Shown in pieces: positions 1-11,090 of a stretch of DNA of 64,000 nucleotides. The stretch lies in assembly GCA_037179385.1 (NCBI GenBank), contig CM074194.1, positions 1,753,001 to 1,817,000 on the forward strand. Direction: 5' to 3'. The notes beneath the pieces were generated by a model that did no database searches, had not been told where the DNA came from, and saw nothing but the letters and a program-made list of their open reading frames with translations. Origin of the DNA: Holothuria scabra (lineage: Eukaryota; Echinodermata; Holothuroidea; Aspidochirotida; Holothuriidae). A program made the translations under genes and the position numbers. Numbering within the stretch: position 1 is the stretch's first letter; every line of letters starts with the position of its first letter.

Positions 1-3000
1 TTGAAAGGAAGATTATTTTGCTGCTTCATGTTGAGTTTGCTCTAGGTCCCAACATGATAGTGTCTGTGTACTAATATGTATTTGGTTGGTGGTTGTCAGC
101 AAATTTTTACTAATTTAATTTTTTGCTATCTCAAGAATTGTTTTTTGTAAATTATCTCTGAACTTTCTGAACCTTGGTGTTATGTATTTTATTCTGTGAA
201 GGCACTGTCATTTATGCTGAAATTATCCTGATTATGGTTACCTGTGAAAAACAAAATTTATTTCTGACAAGCTTAGAAATTATAGAATATTACATATAAT
301 TAGTTTAAACCCTGTAGAGCTTAAACCTTACCGGAAGTGCTGAGGTCAAAATGAATTTTAAAAGAAAATAAAATTTAAAAATATCTTTATCACTTTTTGA
401 TTTTGTCAGATGTACCCAGAAATCTGTCTCTCTGAAATAACAAACAATAGATCCATAATTCTTTGAAACGTTCACATTTACAAATTGCTTGTAAAATAAT
501 CTCGCTCATGCAACCAAATAAAAAAAAAACCCAAGGTAAAACAAAATGTATGCATTCCCGCTCGATGCAATACTCTATCTTGACGTCAGGATTCAATGTA
601 ATTAGATCTGCGTAAGCTCCAGCACCGTACGACTAATGTGCCCCTTTGTGTCAGTTCACTCTGTCTTATCACTCCTATACTATGCAGCTCACACAGTTTC
701 CCTTGATGCAGCAACTGCACTGCACAGTCATTTCGCATGTATGTGCCTGCTCAATTTTCGCACTAGCTTGCACGTTTAATAAACGGCACAGGCAGTTTGA
801 CCTGGTCTGTGTGCATAGTCCTATCAAAACCAAAATTAGCTCGCTCTCTTCATATTTTATGTCAGCTGACGAGGTTCAAACGTATGTTTGTGACTGACGT
901 CAGACCTTCAGATATTTTTGTCACAGCCAATGTCGTTATTGAGCACACGTCAGTTTGTTCGCTTTCCAAATATAGCTTCCTCTGCTTTCGTAATTCATTC
1001 AGATCGTATCTAAAAGTGGCACGAACAAGTTGAAAGGTACTGGTGTGATATTTTTCGCGGTAAAGATATCTAGAAATTATAGATTAAGAGGAACCACCCT
1101 TTCTATTATTCCTTTACCTTTTTTTTGTGTCTTGAGTGGTTAGTTTTCTGGAGAAAATTTGCAATTTATGGGAAGTTTATCTAAGAAGTGTTTTTTGTTG
1201 TCCACAGTTTAGCTGCCTCTTTGATCAGCTAGTATTATGAACTATATTGGTGGTACATCCCTACGGCAACCTGATGTTTTATGGTTCTCAGACTGACATA
1301 TTTACTTTGAACAGTAGGTATCTATTATTTTTTTGTTTTGTTTTATTGTTTTTTGTTTTTTTTTTTTGTTTTCTTAAAGCAGTAAAAAAGCTGTTTCATC
1401 ATTTAAAATGCAGTCTCTTCCTGGGTTTGCCATTATTGGAAGTTTGCATAATTCCAAATTTGGAACTCAATGCAGTATTTGGTGATAGTTAAAAATTTAT
1501 CATAGAAAATGCATGCAGCTTTCTTTCCTGTGTTTGAATGCCTGTGTTGAACTCTTGCCCAAATTTTTCTAGCTGGTCAGTTTGCATGAACAAGTACCAT
1601 GAGTTAAATTTAAAATTTGTAGTGCACTTGGGATTATTTTTTTTGACCGGGGGGGGGGGGGAGGGGTTGGCTGGTAGGGATTGGTTTCTGGTCAAAGTTC
1701 ACTCATTTATTCATCCATTCATATAGGCCTAATCATGCACAGTATTCATATTTCATTCATACAAATGCATCAGTTATATGTAAAATTGACAGTATCATTA
1801 GGAACAGGACACAGAACAAACAGGAAAAGGTCTAGCAAGGACTTTATTGTTATTCTTTTGTAATAAGAGTAGGACTCTATTATCGAAATATGAGAGGGGA
1901 AAAAAAAAGAAGTGTCCATGACACACACAAACAAGAAGGGGTTTTTCAACCTGGGAGATGGATACCACCAGTGGGACATTTAAAGGTCAAGAGCAGTTCC
2001 CCCAAACTTATTAGGAAGAAAAAGCTAATCACAATTTTTATCTTGGTATCTTTCAATATATTTTATGGCTTCACTATTGCATGTTTAACGTAAAGCAAAA
2101 CAGTTATTTCTGGTAAATTTTACATTTGAATAGAAAAAATATAGCTCATGACTCTCAACAACCAATCATGAAACAGATAGTCTACTTCAGTGTTTCACAC
2201 TGGGACGGCTGCTGCCCTTTAACAGTTTCTAGTGGGACATGAGCTTATCCCAAGCAAATCACATTATAAAATGTTGTATTTACTTGCAGCAGTATGGGGA
2301 TACACATATTTTAATAGGCTACGTTTTTCTTCAAGATATTGCATAGTGGAACACAGCTTAAGACTTTAAATGTCACCAAACTACCATTTAGGTGATGTAA
2401 CCAAATTTTTCCACATTTCAGGAGGGGGTCGGATCCCACATAGAATCTTCCACTTGTTCAGCACTCATGATTGAAAGGTCCCTTTGACTTACAGGGGAAG
2501 TTAAAGCAAAAATTAAATATTTTAAAGGCACACCAAATCGGCACAGTGTGATGAAACTCCCATCTAAATGAGACATGTATTTCTCAAGATTTCAGTAAAT
2601 ATAGTGACCAGATTTGTATTCCAAAGTGATCTTTAGGGCAGCAGAAGAGGTTATATCACTTCTCACATTGACAAGGAATGCTTTGTTTCCCTTTGATTTT
2701 TTCAGACTGTTGTGTTGATCTTGAAGTTAATAGGAATAAGACCTCCCTGATTTTCAAAGATTCTCATGCCACATATGCCATCATATTCTGATAATATTGG
2801 ATTGTTGAGGAGAAAATTGGCTGTTAATTTTTAATAAAGAAAAACAGAAGACTGTCCATAAATGTAGGGATATGATATCATATGTGCTTGCTTCAAGTTA
2901 CCTTCTTGTTGAAAATGTGCCCTTTACAGGTCTGCTCATAATCTTGAGAACCACACATCAGATTTCATTGCAATTTCACTGAAATGCTTAGAATAAGTTC

Positions 3001-3574
3001 CCCTCTAACATTTCAAAAAACAAGTACCCCTTTAACATTTCAAAACTTTATGACCTCAAACCTCAAATAATTGTGGGACATGATACAGTACATGCTGGAG
3101 AATGCTAATTTTGGGCAACAAATAAAAAGGTTGAAAACCCCTGCTGTGAAGAATGCTTTCCTTGAAAATGACATACATGTACTGTAATTATGAAATGACA
3201 GTAGAAAATTCCTTCATCCATTTTTAAAACCTTCCAGTTCATATACAAGAAAAAATGAAAAAGACCATGATGAAAAGTAGTAATTGTTTACTTGTACAAA
3301 TGAGTACAGTCAATTTTATTTATGTCAAGGATCAAACAAACAAAATACTACACTTCATGTTTATAGCCAAAGTGAAAAAGTAATTCAGGAATATGATGCC
3401 TCTCCAGCACTTCCTCTGTAGAGCGAGTTGAGTTTGACAGACTGCTCTTGGACTCTAGAACATGCACTAACCCTTTACCGTTGTGCTCCGATTGGGGCAT
3501 ATTGGCGCGCCTCTGGATTGGGCGGAAAAGCGGACGTAGCCCGCCCCGCATCGGCTTCCATAGGCCATTGACCC
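1..3574. other. AT-rich non-coding stretch
   Basis: No exon, RNA gene or well-bounded mobile element was recognised here. Open frames are short and lack coding character or paired splice sites. Simple tracts are visible: a T-rich run near 1320-1370 and a poly-G run near 1650-1665. Two perfect TGACGTCA palindromes (near 583 and 893) match the CREB/ATF site, but they are unsupported by a nearby promoter. The 3480-3570 part is locally GC-richer and may be a separate old insertion. Confidence 0.5.
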
Positions 3575-3712
3575 CTTGAATTCTCATTCAAATTAAACTT
3601 TTGTTTAAAATATCACAGAATTGTCTTCAAATTATACAAATTATAGCTAGTGGCGACAATCTACAGATAGGACTTATGCATTACATGCCCTGTCCATGTA
3701 TATAGGAAGTCC
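3575..3712 (+). repeat. 3' fragment of the 390-bp foldback element
   Basis: The stretch aligns by eye with the right half of the element at 21480-21875. Both share CATTCAA.TTAAACTTTTGTTT, the text ACAAATTATAGCT, a GTGGCGAC segment, and the terminal CTGTCCATGTATATAGG. Only the right inverted terminus is present. The left half is missing or replaced by unrelated GC-richer DNA, so this is a broken copy. Confidence 0.6.
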
Positions 3713-3844
3713 ATGGATGTCCTGCATAAGCACTGACTGGAGTAGGGATAAATATTTTGTGGCCTACAACTGGAAAAAGTTGAGGCATGAAACCTTTACT
3801 AACCAAAATGGAAGCATGCTCTTTTCTTCTGTTTATGGCGCATC

Positions 3845-4098
3845 ATGTGTTAGTTAGTTAGATGGAGTTTTATGGCCCAGTTTTCAACATATGGGTTCAA
3901 GTCGAGTCAGCCATGGCCTTTTTTCCAGTTGTGGCTCCTTAATTGGCTTGTTTTCCCTACTCCATTGCTTATTCGGTGCATCACACACAATGGCAGTAGG
4001 TTCCATTTTTAGAGTTTTTGGTATGACCCTACCTGGGAATAGAACCCGGACCTTCCACATGAGAGGCTGATGCTCTTACCGTTAGACCAAACATGCGG
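3845..4098 (-). mobile_element. tRNA-derived SINE, copy 1
   Basis: Read on the minus strand, the element begins with a tRNA-like head. The head has an A-box-like TGGTCTAACGGTAAGAGCAT and a B-box-like GGTTCTATTCC about 35 bases later, as in RNA polymerase III internal promoters. It ends in a CTAACTAA-type simple tail, seen on the plus strand as GTTAGTTAGTTAGATGG. The body is colinear with the copy at 9238-9485. Imperfect flanking repeats TATGGCGCATC (3834-3844) and TATGGTGCATC (4099-4109) look like a target-site duplication. A working tRNA gene is unlikely because the anticodon arm cannot fold and a long unrelated tail follows. Confidence 0.8.
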
Positions 4099-4439
4099 TA
4101 TGGTGCATCTAGTGATGCAGTGGGAACAAGGAGAAAGATTTGCAGTACTTAAGTTTAAATACAGCTTGCTTATTGGGGGATTTTTAGCAAGGAATCTTTA
4201 AGCCAGTGAAGGTACTTCTGTGAAAGTACCTCTACATGAATAATCCTGGTTTTAATGGAGATACAATATTTCAAGGCTAAAGTTACAGGGGACTGTGTGA
4301 ACATGGTAAGGGGGAAAGTGAGGGGCAATGACAAACTCCCCCTCCTGGTAGTATCACCAATGAAGATACTCAAAACAATATGAAAATGTCTTGTTAACAC
4401 AGTATCTCAAGATAGCAATGACTGGCACTTTTCATGTTT

Positions 4440-4740
4440 GATATGTTGACTTGTCATGCCAGGTCACCACAGGTCAAGTGTCAACTGAGGTTACCAGGAG
4501 TTAAAAATCAAGTTTAACATGATACTGCCAAGTATGGAACTTGGAACAATATCATATTTGGTATGTGAATGCAGTATGGTTAAGAAGCTTGAATGCTTTT
4601 GATTTTGGGCAGGTCAAAGGTCATCTGGGGTCACCAGCTGTCCGAAAGTAAAATTACCCCAATTTCCCCCTATTTCCCCCTTTGGCAAGGAATCCCTAAG
4701 CCTTTGGGCTTTCATATGTGAACAAAGAAACAACTTTTTA
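4440..4740 (+). repeat. Degenerate copy of the AGGTCA half-site repeat
   Basis: The core AGGTCA-A-AGGTCA-TCTG-GGGTCA starts at 4611. It is preceded by a more decayed unit (AGGTCACCACAGGTCAA near 4460). It ends with GGCAAGGAATCCCTAAGCCT near 4683, a terminus shared with the copy at 43800. This is an older relative of the arrays near 10.8, 18-19.5 and 41.7 kb. Confidence 0.65.
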
Positions 4741-5647
4741 ATGAAAGAATGGTCTAACTAAAAAGTATATTAATAGAGTATGATGGTATTTTATGTTTGC
4801 TATTATCTCTGATCTCTGAAGAACTTTTCCACTTTGATGTACAGTAGTTTTGTTAGTCATAAATGAAGTTGATAAGTTGTGTTAGTTCAATTTACGGTGA
4901 TTCACACCTCACGGCACTCCTTTCGTGTCTGCCCTTATAAAATGCCAGATATTCTCAGATTTGCATGAATAAGTTTCTACAATATTTGTCATTGCTATTC
5001 TTTCAAGCTTTCAGTATTCAACTAAGAGAGGGTTTCGTAACAATGCGTAATCCGTAGAGTAGACTCTGTCCCTTTCAAGTCACCGCAGCCCGTTAAGATT
5101 GAGGACGAGTTTGCCCAAATTTGAAGCATATTGTCAAGTTTATGTACTCTTCGAAAGGGATTGTTCCCATACAAAGAGGAAAAGAAAGAATATATAATAT
5201 TTATTGAAGTGTCCATTTAAAGATTCATTTTGGTACTACCTAATAGCCAGACACTCTGGTTGAAAGCAATCATTGATGTGGAACATGTAATTGTGCATCC
5301 TTCAACTTTATACAAAGACATCTCATTTCATCAAACAATTCAAAGTCTTTTGTGTTATTTTTCAATTGTGTTTAAAATAGATGGGAATCGGGGTAACAAA
5401 AGGAGGAGTAAAACAGAATTTTCTTGGCAGCATTGAATAATCAATCACAGTCTTTTGTTAGAGGTTTGGAACAAGGCCAAGGCTGAATTTGATTGTACTT
5501 CTTCTTTTCATGAAATTAGTTGATTCCTTTGTCGTTTCAATTTGCAGTCGCGTGACTGTAACTTTTTATCCCTTCTTTGTGAATATTGAATAATGCACAA
5601 CCCCTCAGAGTAGGTATTTTATAAGTGTTGAACTATTTACGTACAGT

Positions 5648-5752
5648 ACTTGTCCTTTTGGGACGTTTAGCTCCCTAAGGGAGCAGAACTCCTCCGGGAG
5701 TAAATGTTTGGTTTTCGCCCCTTGGCTCTTTGCCAGAGAGTCGAGGGGACTT
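5648..5752 (+). other. Cluster of short hairpins
   Basis: Several perfect or near-perfect stem-loops lie back to back: GTCC/GGAC around TTTT, GCTCCC-TAA-GGGAGC, ACTCC-TCCG-GGAGT, and a longer imperfect CCCCTTGGCTCT/AGAGAGTCGAGGGG. The first GTCC can also pair with the last GGAC, closing the whole block. No known ncRNA family was recognised. It could be a structured RNA, a foldback remnant or chance. Confidence 0.35.
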
Positions 5753-5759
5753 TTAGAAA

Positions 5760-7737
5760 AAAGTATTGAACTATTTAGTATATTGTACTGTACAGTACTA
5801 TGTAAAGGTTCTTTTGATATATCAAGCCCAGTTACTTCAAGTTGAAATTCCCAAGTATTATTTTCAAAGTTGGAAAACTTTTCTCAAAATGTTTTCTCAT
5901 TTAATGTTTTTTAAGAATATCTTAAAGTCACTAAAAAACTCCAGAATTCAGATTAGCATGACTGTGTGCCTTGGAGGCTAAACTGTGACCATTGGCATTA
6001 AGTTGGGCGGTGGGGTCCTATAAGCCCACCTGAGACAGTTTTGTCTTACCTGTATCTCAGACAACTGACTGTATGCTAAAGATAGAGCTCTGTATGCACA
6101 GGCCATCTCCTGTCCACTTATAGTTTAAGGACAAGCCCAGAGCCGGGATCTAAAATATTTTTTTGTGGAAAGGGAATCAAATTTCCCACAATTTTTAATT
6201 TAAAAAATCTGTCATTTCTTTTCCCATGAAAAATTCCCCTGCAAAGAGCTTCCTAGATGGTTATTTTTTCCATCTTTATTCTACAGGCTTTAAGCATTGT
6301 CCTGGCAAAATAATCTTATGGGAAGGGGTAAGTTTGATTGGGAGGGGTAACTTTTGCTGTGCCATGGTTTCTTGTATTATTAACTGCATATCACTTAATT
6401 GTAATTAAATTGTATCACAGGTCAATTACATTCCTAGTGGCATACTTGCTCCGTGATCTTTTTTATTTTTTCTATTGACAGGTTCTCAGCATCAGGGAGG
6501 TATAAATTTGGCTTTGTCTAAAGACAGCAGTTGGTATCACAGAAATGAATCTATATTGGGACTCTGACTGACTCCACCACCTCGTTTGGTGAAACTGGTA
6601 AGCTACTGATGGAAGCAACAGATTAAAAGTTTCAATCAATCATCATCTAATGATTGAATTTTATCCAAATTGAAGAAAACTTAGAGTCTGCTTCATTCTG
6701 TGATGATGTTCATGCACTGCACATTCCCAAAAGAAGTTTGAAGAAAAGTGTTAAAGGGACTACTATAAGGCAGGGGTTGGAGTGGGGATGGGGTGATATA
6801 TATCATTAAGGATTTGTGCCTGTGCTAAGATATCTCTTCTAAGACTGATTTTTTATCAACAAATTTAAACTGTAGCGTTACTCATATAGTTGAAAGACAA
6901 CATTTGCAGATCTTTGAGGGATTTTGATTGTAAAAGTCTGGTCCATAATCCATCAGGATCAAGATGACCTGTGATGCAACATCCTTTTACTCTCCCTGAA
7001 AATTACAAGCATGCAAGCTAGGAGGGGTACCATGGACAGCAAAGGTAAGTTCCCCCCTGGTGATCTCTTTATGTGGACTTTGATTAATACCACAGCCCTG
7101 GGCAAGTGTGGAAGCACACCCCTGATCTTGAAGGAAAGATCTAATCCAGATGTGTACAATTGAGATTAGGTTAGGTCTCAAGAGTAAAGGGCCTAAATTC
7201 TGAATTCCCCCACTTCCATCCCCACCCCACAATCCCCCCCCAAAAAATAATAAAATAAAAAAAGAAAACGATTTGATCTAGTGGTGTCACTATATTCCAA
7301 GCAGATAGAAAGCCCAGAGCCAAAAGTGTGAAAAGGTAATTTTTACTGATTTTGTGACCTTGAATAGATCTACTGCAAGAAGTAAAAAAATCTTATAGAG
7401 CAATGAAGGTCAAAGAGTAAATTGACACAAAAGGTACTAAGGTACTCCTTTCACAATGGTTGACTAAAGATGGAAGAGTAGAGCCTTTGTCATCAGGTGT
7501 CTCTTTTATCCTACTTCATTCTGTAAATGTAGAACGATCTTTACAAAATTCTGCTTGTTAAGTAATAAAATTGCTAATTGTATCAGCACAAGTCAATTTT
7601 AAGAGCACTTGCCAACAATAGCCATTTGTACCATTGCAAAACTCTGTAAAGCAAGAAAAGTTTCCTTTGAAAAACCGATGGTTTCATTCAGATTTTGTGA
7701 TTTTTTCTTTTTTTTTTTTTCTTTTGTTTTATTGTAG
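5760..7737. other. Non-coding stretch with a weak exon-like segment
   Basis: Nothing firm is seen. A pyrimidine tract ending in ACAG at 6481 is followed by GTTCTCAGCATCAGGGAG and, about 120 bases on, by a donor-like CTG|GTAAGC near 6600. No frame is open across the whole interval. If it is an exon, it is untranslated or shorter than that. Confidence 0.3.
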
Positions 7738-7833
7738 TTAGGTTGTTCTCTTATCTGCCCCAAAGGCTTAAATTATCACTTATTGAGATGGTTTTGTTGG
7801 ATCTCTGTACCTCTGATTTATGGCTATTGTTAG
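7738..7833 (+). CDS. Possible internal exon of the plus-strand gene
   Basis: A long T-rich tract ending in ATTGTAG precedes an open segment with two leftover bases, 31 codons and one leftover base. It is followed by a GTGGTG donor. The translation begins RLFSYLPQRLKLSLIEMVLL and continues with leucine-rich, amphipathic text, the style of an alpha-helical repeat. It starts and ends in phase 1, so skipping or including it would not break the frame. The exon at 16219 also starts in phase 1, which fits, but the 8.4 kb gap could hold others. There is no homology support. The frame was chosen because the other frames are either closed or atypical. Confidence 0.35.
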   Translation, partial: LGCSLICPKGLNYHLLRWFCWISVPLIYGYC

Positions 7834-9218
7834 GTGGTGCGGGAAAAGGGGAACAAAGAAACGAACAAATGAAGAGTTTCAGATAGTAATCATTCAATTG
7901 ATAAATTCAGTAGGTAAGAACTCTAATTGTCATCAACGTGACTACAGCATAATAACGAGGTAGTGTTTGTATTGGTGCATTGGTAACTTTTATCTGTTGG
8001 TTGTAATTGTAGGGCCTTTTGTCCAATGTTTTCTTTGGAGGAACAAAGCTGTTAAGCCCCTCTGCTTGTCCATTCATAAAAGATGGCTGTGTCATAACCC
8101 AGTATATGGGAATGACCTTTTTTTCTACCAATTTTATCTTACACAAAGATCTCTAAAGGTTTGCTGCTGTGCTGAGCAAGGATGAAAGTAAAAATGGACA
8201 GGTTAATAGGTTACCATGTCAACAGTAACCAAAACAAAATTTGGAAAAGTCATAATTACACACCCATTTCCGGATCATGCCCAAGATTTCGACAAAACTT
8301 ATTCCGATTCAAATTTTGGTGGCACTTAATACTTACAATTTTACAAGGACATCTGCTGTAGGCTGTAACAGAGATTTGAAATGCATAGCAATTTTCTTAG
8401 GTGAAAGGGCAGTTTCCCCAAAATGTTTCTTTATAGAACCCTGGAAAGGCCCTTGATAATTTGAACCTGTGTAAAAAAAGACTTAGCCAATGATAATATA
8501 AAATGAATATCAGTCTTTTACAGGGCCATTATTATTTTGTACTGTACATGATCTAAGGAAGAGCCATGCTGCATTGGAGTAAATATTTCCAGATTATTCC
8601 AGACCTTCATATCAAACTGCTTTAAACTGTTCTACCTTTTCACATTAAACGTCAGCAATAGTTTTGTAGTCAACTCACATGGACAGGGGGAGGGGGAGGA
8701 AGGAGCCTTTTTGTTGGAGTGTAAGGGTGAGGGCAGTCAGAATTGAAAGGGTCCACTTACAGCAGTTGACAAACTGTCACGAGAGTTCAGAAAGCGAAAT
8801 TTTGCAAGAGTTTAACATGATTCAATGTTGAAACAAATCTGTATCTGTCTGATATGCTTTGATCATAATGGCATTTGAACTTTGACTGCAAAACATTGGA
8901 CAAAATGGCATTATTTTGGAAAGGGTGGGCCCAGTAGGCTGGATTTCAGCCCCCATCCCCCAACCTATTTTATGTGCCATCCCTTCATACTTCCTAGAAG
9001 ATGTTCTGCATTTAATCACAACTTTTCTTTTTGCCACCTTTGTGTTTTAGTCTTTACAAGAATCCTTAAGGGCAAGAGCAATACAGCAGACCCAAACTTA
9101 TGTCAAAGCATCATATAAATCTCACAATTTCCTCTTCATTTCTCTTCAAAGTATCTTTCTTCTAGTTTAAGGACTTCATTATCCATATTCAAGGTAATTC
9201 AGCAGTTACTTCTTGTAA
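7834..9218. other. Presumed intronic sequence
   Basis: No confident feature. The frame from 8013 to 8155 after an ATTGTAG is open for about 47 codons, but it has no good donor and is out of phase with the exon ending at 7833. It was not called. Confidence 0.4.
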
Positions 9219-9504
9219 ATTTAACACGTGAAGTTAGTTAGATGGAGTTTTATGGCCCAGTTTCCAACCAATTGGTTCAAGTCGAGCCAGCCACAGTTTT
9301 TTCCAGTTGTGGTTCACTGGCTTGTTTTCCCTACTCCATTGCTTTTGCTGAGAACCAAGCACAAGGGCAGTATGTAGGTTGTAGGTTGGGTTTTTAAATC
9401 TTCGGTATGACCCAGCCAGGACTCAAACTCACAACCTCCCAATTGCAGCTCTGATGCTCTAACCACTTGACCATGTAGCCGGTGCATTTAACATGTGAAG
9501 TTAG
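9219..9504 (-). mobile_element. tRNA-derived SINE, copy 2, with target-site duplication
   Basis: The SINE body runs 9485 to 9238 on the minus strand and is bracketed by a 19-base duplication (9219-9237 and 9486-9504) that reads ATTTAACAYGTGAAGTTAG with one mismatch. The tRNA-like head holds TGGTCAAGTGGTTAGAGCAT as the A box and GTTTGAGTCC as the B box. A CTAA-type tail lies at the other end. A long, nearly perfect duplication is the signature of LINE-driven retroposition, and it places both element ends exactly. The insertion lies in a presumed intron and is opposite to the host gene. Confidence 0.88.
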
Positions 9505-10154
9505 AAAGCATTGCCATGTGATCCTTAGGAGCCAATCATGCAACAGGACAATTTACTATACTACCGTCACAGCTCAAGTTGGGGTGACTGCATTTTACCT
9601 TAATAATAAATTTACTCTAAATGAAAATATGAAAAGAATCATATGCAAAATCAGTTCCATATATTTCTCCTTCCCATCTCCCAATTTTCTGGATTAGGAG
9701 TACTACAGTACTAAGGTGGTACAGTATTTCCTGCCTGAACGTCATTTCCAGCCTAAACCATGCTTTTAGGTAGACTGCATTTCAAGTGTTGCTTGGTTAA
9801 TGTTACAGTACATCATTAAATGATTCTGTTGGATATGTCTATGGGCCCATGTCATTTAAATGCTAAAGGTAAAATGTAATGTATTTCCCATTCTATATGG
9901 AACGGATATGAAGCCAATGAGAATCCTATTTTTGGTAACCATTTTATTGAACTGGTGTCATTCAAACTAAATGAAGATACTCACCATGGTAATTTTATCC
10001 AGTTAAATCCTCAAGTATGTGTCTATATCATTTGGTTGGTGATATAAGTTTTTCTATGTGCTGGGGTAGAGATCGATTAATTTTCCAGTCAAAACTTGCT
10101 TTAATTCTTCTCAAGTACATTACTGTAGGTCACTGCCTGCAGTGTACAGTACTC

Positions 10155-10490
10155 AACAGGGATTTCGCCAGAAACACAAAAAAGGGGGGGGGGGGGAGAT
10201 TTATTACTGCTAAACCCCAAGTCCAAATTGATGCTTAAGTTATGAGTGGGTTCAGGGGGACAAAAGCTTGCTTCAAGGCCCCATGTAAGGTGCAATTCGA
10301 AGATTTTAAAGGCCATTTATTTGTGTAAGTTCGAACATTGCTGCAAAAGTGTTGTCATTTTAAGTAAGAAACCAAGATGTTGAAAATTTTCTAATTTTTA
10401 CAGAAATGATAAGGGGGGCATTTTACCCACCTTCTTCTGGAAAGGGGGGGACAAATTTCCCCTTTCCCCCGGCTGACAGAAACCCTGCTC
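10155..10490 (+). repeat. Unclassified dispersed repeat, copy 1
   Basis: The sequence is colinear with 16865-17200. Shared landmarks in order are: a phrase ending in CCAG(A/C)AAC, a long G run, TTATTACT, CCCAAGTCCAAA.TGATG, AGCTTGCTTC, GATTTTAAAGGCC or its variant, a GAACATTGCTGC-like stretch, and a final pyrimidine/G-rich end. The two copies are strongly diverged and lie in the same orientation. No coding remnant is visible, so the class is unknown. Confidence 0.6.
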
Positions 10491-10589
10491 AAGATTTGTA
10501 AGTGGCACTGTGTTTAAACAGTCTTCCCAACAATAGGTATTCTAGGTGTCAATTTAAAAGCTCCATCACCTGTGACACTGGTAGAGAGG

Positions 10590-11090
10590 TTACATTTTTG
10601 GTTCCTTGCAGTAGCAAAGGAACCTATGTAGTCAGGTTGGTGTGTGTGTGTGTGTATGCGTGTGTGTGTGTGTGTGTGTGTGTGACACTTGCTTCGGTAC
10701 GCTCTAACTCAACAAGGGAAGGTTGGATGGAACTTGGATTTGGTACATGGATTCGTCCTAGGGAGAAGGTGTGCCCTATCGTTTTTAGTGGAGGTCAAAG
10801 GTCATTTGGGGTCACCAGAGGTCAAAAACTAAAAACCTTCTCAACAGGGTATTTCTAGTTAGGAAACTTGGATAGATGTCATACTTGGTGTGTGGATGTG
10901 TTATGGTGCAAGGATGAAATTGGATATGTTCGGTGAAGGTCAAGGGTCATCTGAGGTCACCAGGGGTCAAACACTGAAAAACAGTTTAACACAGTATTTT
11001 AAGGTAGAAAGGACAGATTTCAAATCAATCTGTGTTTGGTTAAGGTCAAAGGTCATCAAGGTCACTGGAGGTCAACTGCTGGAAATGTTA
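10590..11090 (+). repeat. AGGTCA half-site repeat, array 1 (three units)
   Basis: The array starts with a small hairpin (TTCCTTGC...GCAAAGGAA) and then a GT-rich microsatellite. Three units follow, with cores at 10792, 10937 and 11043. The first core reads AGGTCA-A-AGGTCA-TTTG-GGGTCA-CCAG-AGGTCA; the second and third carry substitutions. Units are about 105-145 bases apart. The same hairpin, GT tract and unit order recurs near 18.0 and 41.5 kb, so this is one dispersed family and not three independent microsatellites. Confidence 0.8.
10636..10684 (+). repeat. GT microsatellite
   Basis: A (GT)n tract with a few interruptions sits at the head of the half-site array that follows. Confidence 0.95.

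Noticed and set aside
583..900. CRE-type TGACGTCA sites as a promoter
   Set aside because: Two isolated palindromes with no gene start or TATA/initiator context nearby.
3845..4098. Functional tRNA gene
   Set aside because: The A-box and B-box are present but the acceptor and anticodon stems do not fold, and a long conserved tail follows, as in SINEs.
8013..8155. Open segment after an ATTGTAG acceptor-like site
   Set aside because: It has no convincing donor and its phase does not fit the candidate exon ending at 7833.
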